Source: Glandiceps talaboti (taxonomy: Eukaryota; Hemichordata; Enteropneusta; Spengelidae). From it: a stretch of 64,000 nucleotides of DNA. Where the stretch lies: NCBI RefSeq assembly GCF_964340395.1, contig NC_135571.1, positions 14,854,721-14,918,720 on the forward strand, in the 5' to 3' direction. Numbering within the stretch: the first letter of the stretch is position 1; every line of letters begins with the position of its first letter. The notes under the pieces were generated by a model, which did not search any database, was not told the origin of the DNA, and was given only the letters and a program-made list of their open reading frames with translations. Position numbers and translations under genes: made by a program. Shown one piece after another: positions 58,400 through 64,000 of this stretch.

Positions 58400-58995
58400 C
58401 AAGAACAGAATATTGTTCTTGTTCTTTCTGATTCTTCGGGTTGACTCTCAAACAGACAACGAAAAAATCAGTCCAAATTCTTTCTGTCTGCTTGATTATC
58501 CAAGTTACACAAAGAGAAAAATATTGGCCAATTTTCGTTCTGTCTGTCTGCTTGATTGGCATGGAAGACAGAAAGAAAGAAAAAAATCGGCCCATTTTGT
58601 ACTCTCTAATTGGATTGGGGAGAGACAGCTAGTTGTCTTGTCTTTCTGTCAGCTTGTTTTGGATGATTGTCAATGAGACAGAACGAAAAATCGGTCCAAA
58701 TTGTCTGCTTGATTGTAAAACAGACAAAACAAAATATCAGACCATTTTCGATCTGTCTGATTGGATTGGGAAAACATATCGGGGGTAGGTCTTTCTGAGA
58801 GACAAGACAGAACAGAACATCGGCTGTCCAAATTATTTATGTCTGCTTGATTTAACAAACAGAAAGTCCATTTTTGTATTCTTTACTTCATTGTCAGAGA
58901 GACAGAAAGAAAACTCGGCCTATTTTCATTCTGTCTGATTCTATTGGGAAGAGACAGTTGGTCTTCTTTCTGTCTACTTGTTCGGAATGACTATC
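58400..58995. repeat. Degenerate roughly 65-bp repeats with CTGTCTGCTTGATT
   Basis: Decayed tandem units carrying GAAAAATCGGTCCAAATT and TTCTGTCTGCTTGATTG. A further unit appears at about 60236-60330, separated by 1.2 kb of other DNA. The open frames of 60-87 codons on both strands are artefacts of this repeat. Confidence 0.65.
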
Positions 58996-59039
58996 AAACA
59001 GCTGCAGACAGAAGAAATAAGGAATCGGTCAGTTTCTTC

Positions 59040-59145
59040 GGCTGAGGGGGGGATTAGTAGAGGGTCACCCTGTTTTTGAAACTGGCAGTAGGGGGTAATC
59101 CTGTTTTGAAAAGGATGGGGGGTCATTGTGTTTTGAGTTTGATGG
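59040..59145. repeat. G-rich repeat (GGGGGTCA...CTGTTTT)
   Basis: About three degenerate 30-35 bp units GGGGGTCACCCTGTTTTTGA. A similar block lies at 60085-60175. Confidence 0.6.
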
Positions 59146-60084
59146 AAGAAAAATATCCACGAACATACTGTGGCATGACCTTGTCTGAACTGTGGAATTT
59201 TTTATTGTCCCCATTTTAAAAATATTACTTCACCTGGAATGACGCTCAAACATAACTTTTCTAACTTTACACATGCATATACAATGTATAACCTACCACA
59301 CTAGTTACAGAACATATATGTCATGTAAATACTTGGGTATTTTACAATCAACGGCGAATAAGTTGAAAGTTCCGTAACGGTACGGATAGTATATATAACA
59401 TTAATTTAAAGAAGTTAATCTAAATTGTTCTACTCTTCAGTATAAAGGGATTAATATGCATTGTATACTTTCTATTTCGGACACTACATGTTATCAACAC
59501 TACAAATTACTACATCTCATCAGATTCCAGTTTGTATTATACATAATACATGTAGTAGGTATGACGATCTTCCATTCTCTAACATACCTGATGTGCGTTT
59601 ACTATATCTGCAACAGTAATGCCACTATATACCAATGTTAGGGACACTATATGGCCCATTGTTATGTGTCATGCAAAACTCACTTGCAACGTACATTGAC
59701 TTATCTTTTCGAAGCTGTGAAATATTATCTTACATGTAAAGGTTATGAATAACCTAAAATTGCCTTAATATAGCCAAAACATCTCTAGATCTGCTAGGGG
59801 AGACCTGCTATGACTACCATACCCAAAAGGTCACTTGTGCAGTCAACCAACAATCAGATGCACCAATTATTTACTGTCATAATAGTATTAAACTTTTCAA
59901 AAACATTAATTGCTAATTTTTTAAATACTGCCTTTCAGAGATGTGAAATTATTGCCAAGATAGTCTAAACCCTGCTGTGTAGTTGATAATTTAGTGTGAT
60001 GCTATCTTATACCGTGTATAGTCTAGCAATTTATTAATCCACTCCGAGTCACGATCCAATACCTGTCATGTAAATATAATATAT
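59146..60084. other. Unique AT-rich stretch
   Basis: No element, exon or RNA gene recognised. Confidence 0.45.
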
Positions 60085-60439
60085 CGGGGAGGGGGGTCAC
60101 TATGTTTTAGAATTATAAGTCCGGGGGTCAGCCTGTTTACAGGTTGACAGATGGGGGAGGGGGGTCACTGACTTTCAGTCGTTCCCGGTTGAAAAATTCA
60201 ACTGACACCCCTCCCCACTCCCCAGGCTCCCTAATTTGTCCAAATTCTTTCTGTAGATTTGATTGTGAAACCGAGACTGCTTGTTCCGGTTGATTATCAA
60301 ACAGGAAGAAAAATGTGGTCAAAATTCGAGGTTTTGTGTGGTCGATCATCAAATTATAGACAAAGAGTAAAAGGGATCCATATTCTTTCATTTTGTTCCA
60401 AATTGCAAACTGTAGCTGCTATTCTGAATACAATAAACT

Positions 60440-60650
60440 ACAGGACATTTACATGCACTGCAGAATGACACAGACTGACTATAGCAATAAATGTATATGC
60501 ACTGCAGAATGACACAGACTGACTATAGCAATAAGTGCACTGCAGAATGACACAGACTGACTATAGCAATAAGTGCACTGCAGAATGACACAGACTGACT
60601 ATAGCAATAAATGTATATGCACTGCAGAATGACACAGACTGACAATTCTG
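60440..60650. repeat. 38/50-bp minisatellite, 5 copies
   Basis: The unit TGCACTGCAGAATGACACAG with ACTGACTATAGCAATAA, with or without a 12-bp ATGTATA-type insert. CTGCAG palindrome in each copy. Confidence 0.9.
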
Positions 60651-61265
60651 TTGACAGTTTTGCAGCATACCTTACCAAGTTATATCAATTGTATCAATAG
60701 AATACCATGGCACACATCATTACTCAGTATGTAAACAAAATATTGGACAATAGTTTTCTTTTCATTTAACCTTCGGTATGCTTTGACAGAATATGTTCAG
60801 TAAATACATTCAGATTACAGCTTTGGTTATCTTGACATACATTTAAATAATGGCGGTGACAAATAGAAAACGTTACCAAACTGTATTGTAATTACAGACT
60901 CTAAGACATTAAGGTATTGACCAAGTCAAAGAGTCTTAGTATATAGCTAACATTTGACTTCACTCACATCAGTCCACAGACTGGCCATCCAATTATAACA
61001 ATAATCTAAGAGCTAACAATTATTACTTGTGGCATGGACCTATAGCAGCACAACAGCTCTTCATATCTTCTCAACTCCACGGAGAACATGCAATTAATTA
61101 CAGCCTCTGTAAGGATAGGATTTTTAGCTCTCATAGTCACAGTGCAACTTGTCTTACAAGTTCCCTAATATTATGTCTCGCTGACTGGGCGCAAAATGGT
61201 TATTCAGATCTAACCCCAGGACTTTAGCCATTCAGTCACAATTTATGGAAGTAGCAAAGCTTTAC
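60651..61265. other. Unique stretch
   Basis: No feature recognised. Confidence 0.45.
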
Positions 61266-61269
61266 CTGC

Positions 61270-61792
61270 AACTTACATATCCCAAGCTACCCACTCTAAC
61301 CAGCTATCATAACTCCACAACGTGCAATGTACAGATTACAAGCCAGCCACTCTAACCATTCAACCATCATAACTCCACAACCAGCAATGTATAGATTACA
61401 AGTCAGTCACTCTAACCATTCAACCATCATGACTACACAACCAGCAATGTACAGATTACAAGCCAGCCACTCAAACCATTCAACCACCATGACCCTACAA
61501 CCAGCAATGTACAGATTACAAGCCAGCCACTCTAACCATTCAACCATCATGACTCCACAACCAGCAATGTACAGATTACAAGCCAGCCACTCAAACCATT
61601 CAACCATCATGACTCCACAACCAGCAATGTACAGATTACAAGCCAGCCACTCAAACCATTCAACCATCATGACTCCACAACCAGCAATGTACAGATTACA
61701 AGTCAGTCACTCTAACCATTCAACCATCATGACTACACAACCAGCAATGTATAGATTACAAGCCAACCATTCTAACCATTCAACCATCATGC
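61270..61792. repeat. 60-bp minisatellite, about 8 copies
   Basis: The 60-bp unit has AGCAATGTACAGATTACAAG and CCATTCAACCATCATGACTC. Because 60 is a multiple of three and the unit lacks stops in one plus frame, it yields a 164-codon frame of 20-residue repeats (MYRLQASHSNHSTIMTPQPA). Probably non-coding. Confidence 0.93.
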
Positions 61793-61984
61793 GACTAGTG
61801 GGCACAATAGTTATTTGTTAAATGTTACCAGATTTACCTAGCCTGTATACTAGGTTCTAAAACCACTGACTGTCTTGTAATAATAACAAAAGCAAGCAGT
61901 CATGGTAGTGTGACTCAGCCCCTACAATGGATGTTTACAGAGAATTGCCACCAGCCATGGTAGTGTGATGCATTGCATTATAAG
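61793..61984. other. Unique stretch with small duplication
   Basis: The phrase CATGGTAGTGTGA occurs twice (about 61900 and 61955). Nothing else recognised. Confidence 0.4.
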
Positions 61985-63238
61985 AAATATAGCACTAATG
62001 GCATTGTAGCCAAATTTGAATATTTGCATACATTTTTTGAATGTTTATTTATTTGTCTATTAATCCCTGTTGTTCTCTTTGCAATAGGTGTGATTATTTG
62101 GCAGTTGCTATGGGCATGGTCTTGTTGCTAGGTACATTTGCATACATTTTTTGTTCATGTTTGTTCACTTGTCTAAAAATCCTTGTTATCTTTGTGAAAT
62201 ACACCACCATATGGCTGTTGCTACGGGCAGGGTAATGGTTAGTAAGGATATTTGCATACATACATTTTTTGAATTTTATTCAATTGTCAATTAATACATA
62301 TCGTTATCTTTACAATAGATCTGATCACATGGCTGTTGCTATGGGCATAGTCCTGTTGCTAGGTACATTTATATACATTACTTGAATGTTTATTCAATTG
62401 TCTATTAATCACTGTTGTTATCTTTGTAATATATGTGATCCGTGGGCATGGTCTTGTTGCTAGGAATATTTGCACACACCTTTTGAATGTTTGTTCACTT
62501 GTCTAAGAATCCTTGTTGTTATCTTTGTGAAATACACCACCATTTGCCTGTTGCTATGGACGTGGTCATGGTTGCTATGGATATTTGCATACATTTTTTG
62601 AATGCTTAGTCACTTGCCTACTAGATGATGTTATTTGACCGAAATATACTGCCATTTGTTGTTGCTAAGGGCATGGTCATGGTTGCTAGGTCCAATTGTG
62701 TGAAAATATTTAGAAAATCTGCAGAATAACACTTCCAGAAACATCTCACCAAGTTTCAGTTTCACTGACCAAGTACTTCTTGATATAAATTTTTGACCAA
62801 AATTCACGTTTTTTACACCTAATTTGCATATCACTTATGACATAATTATATGCATAATATTTCTTCATCTATACATCCCCCAGATGCATATCCATTAAAT
62901 TTCAGCCCAATCTGCTCAGTAATTTTGGCATAAAAAAATTTTGAACAAAAAGACACATTTTTAGCCCTAATTTGCATATCACTGATTGAATCATCATGCA
63001 ATGAAAAATTCTTAATCTAACACCCCTATGAATGTTCCCACCAAATTTCTGACCGATCTGTCCATTAGTTTTTGAGTTTTTTAAAACAAAAATCACATTT
63101 TTTGACACAAAAATGACTCTAAGTCGGCTAAAGTGCTTCATATCCCAAAACAAATTGACATGCATATGTAAGTCATAGTTCATTATCCATTTACTAAGTT
63201 TGACAGAAATCGGTCAATGAATGTCCAAGATATGGCAC
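61985..63238 (+). mobile_element. Dispersed non-autonomous family, copy E
   Basis: It starts ATAGCACTAATGGCATTGTA, continues through diverged GGCTGTTGCTATGGGC units and TAATTTGCATATCACTGAT units, then joins a tail (ATGCATATGTAAGTCATAGT, AAATCGGTCAATGAATGTCC) like the tail of the element at 4320-5038. It lacks the CA tract end of copies A to D, so the family has at least two 3' ends. Confidence 0.7.
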
Positions 63239-63650
63239 TGTCAATGAATGCTCGCCAAGCTTCTTAATGACAATTGGTGTCTTAGGATGTCGGGAGTCGG
63301 AAGAAGACCTAAGTTGTCTATGGGGAGCATAAACACCTCCAATGCATCATAACAAATAGAAGACACCTTGTATTGTATGTGAGAGGTGATCGGTAACCAA
63401 TGCAAAGAGTGTAGAAGTGGTTCAACATGGTCAAACTTTGTGGCTTTGCACACAAGGCATGTGGCTGCATTCTGTACATGCTGTATCTTGTTAATAAGAT
63501 TCTTAGGACAACCAGAAAGAAGACTATTACAGTAATCCAAGCGAGAAAGAACAAATGAACAGACAAGAATCTTGGTGGCCTGTTGTGTTAGAAAGTGACA
63601 GACTGAAGTGGCGAAGGTATATATACAGTGTATGACAGATTGCATACATT
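63239..63650 (-). mobile_element. LINE reverse-transcriptase C-terminal fragment
   Basis: An uninterrupted 134-codon frame has VLSRLDYCNSLLSGCPKNLI, INKIQHVQNAA, and LLHSLHWLPITSHIQYKVSS. LDYCN-LL-G-P, QN-AARLV and LHWLP---RI-YK are diagnostic C-terminal motifs of CR1/L2-like non-LTR retrotransposon RTs. The catalytic half is absent (5' truncated). One usually conserved Arg after QNAA is changed (TCLV). Nested against copy E. Confidence 0.8.
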
Positions 63651-63673
63651 CTGAACATACTGTACATGAGTCA

Positions 63674-63750
63674 AGAGTGCAATAAGTGTACTAGTTTACT
63701 ATGTTGAAATGAGGGTCAAGAGTGCAATAAGTGTACTAGTTTACTATGCT
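63674..63750. repeat. 45-bp duplication at the end of the 63716 candidate exon
   Basis: AGAGTGCAATAAGTGTACTA then GTTTACTATG occurs at about 63674 and again at about 63719. The second copy includes the last codons and stop of the candidate minus-strand exon. Confidence 0.8.
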
Positions 63751-63899
63751 CAGCTGCTGGCAATGAAATATAATAACATAACCACTTAATAAGGTTACAC
63801 AAAGTATCTATAGTCTTGACACTCTTTGTATCAATGTCAGGTGTAAATGTAATGTCACCACAGGACATTTCAAATAAACCTTTGTAGTCCCAAAATGGC
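63716..63899 (-). CDS. Candidate terminal exon of an unidentified gene
   Basis: Not recognised. The acceptor TTGTATTTTAG at 63900 leads into a 60-codon frame PFWDYKGLFEMSCGDITFTP, DIDTKSVKTIDTLCNLIKWL, CYYISLPAAEHSKLVHLLHS ending in TGA at 63716. Composition is protein-like (balanced, amphipathic leucine/isoleucine spacing suggestive of helical repeats). It enters in phase 2. The preceding exon would lie beyond 64000. It may be a real 3' exon of a neighbouring gene or a chance frame. Confidence 0.35.
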
Positions 63900-64000
63900 C
63901 TAAAATACAAGTCAAGTGCCATAGCACTACTTACCAAGGTACTATTTATTACCTAAAATTGTATTTCAGTTGATAGCAGTAATCAATACAGGTGTACTAA

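Noticed and set aside
58395-58858. Several overlapping 60-87 codon frames on both strands
   Set aside because: Produced by the degenerate CTGTCTGCTTGATT repeat.

Overview
The window is AT-rich, intron-rich eukaryotic DNA, almost certainly from an invertebrate animal. Support comes from a split metazoan gene with GT-AG introns, several LINE, SINE and inverted-repeat elements, and very large non-coding tandem arrays. The repeat families look like those of marine invertebrates such as hemichordates, amphioxus and lophotrochozoans. I cannot fix the phylum from sequence alone.

One gene is certain. It is a DENND5 orthologue (DENND5A/RAB6IP1 type Rab GEF) on the minus strand, starting at 45086 and running left off the window after 7378. 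I assembled eight coding exons by eye: 45086-44990, 37397-37288, 25342-24709, 22154-21967, 21024-20413, 18277-18043, 16743-16596 and 7468-7378. Every junction is GT-AG, all seven splice phases agree, and together they give 705 continuous codons. These cover the N-terminus, the uDENN, cDENN and dDENN modules and the conserved basic segment after them. The linker and the RUN/PLAT half would lie beyond position 1.

Nearly every intron carries its own unrelated tandem array. Intron 8 has 24-, 49- and 32-bp units, intron 7 a 38-bp unit (about 8.5 kb), intron 6 a 58-bp unit and intron 5 a 50-bp unit. Intron 4 has a C-rich array, intron 3 TACA plus 18/28-bp units, and intron 2 44-bp and 55-bp units (about 8.4 kb). 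Several small arrays include or touch splice sites, so real acceptors or donors are duplicated beside themselves. The two largest satellites show higher-order repeats. Several satellite units hold a short perfect palindrome that is intact in some copies and broken by one base in others.

Mobile DNA in and around the gene: a 2.4-kb foldback element with TTAA flanks (41470-43887); a TA-flanked 848-bp element (17060-17907); a 350-bp MITE ending 25 bp from a splice donor (16226-16572); a nested-hairpin MITE family with two copies (26.2 and 44.1 kb); a tRNA-headed SINE; three truncated LINE fragments; and a dispersed non-autonomous family with five copies, one inserted inside a LINE.

Right of the DENND5 start (45.1-64 kb) nothing is firmly identified. 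There is a 215-codon open frame behind a TATA box (48240-48887), a chain of small phase-0 candidate exons (52326-56505), a candidate terminal exon on the minus strand (63716-63899) and more minisatellites. The rest appears to be non-coding intergenic or intronic DNA.
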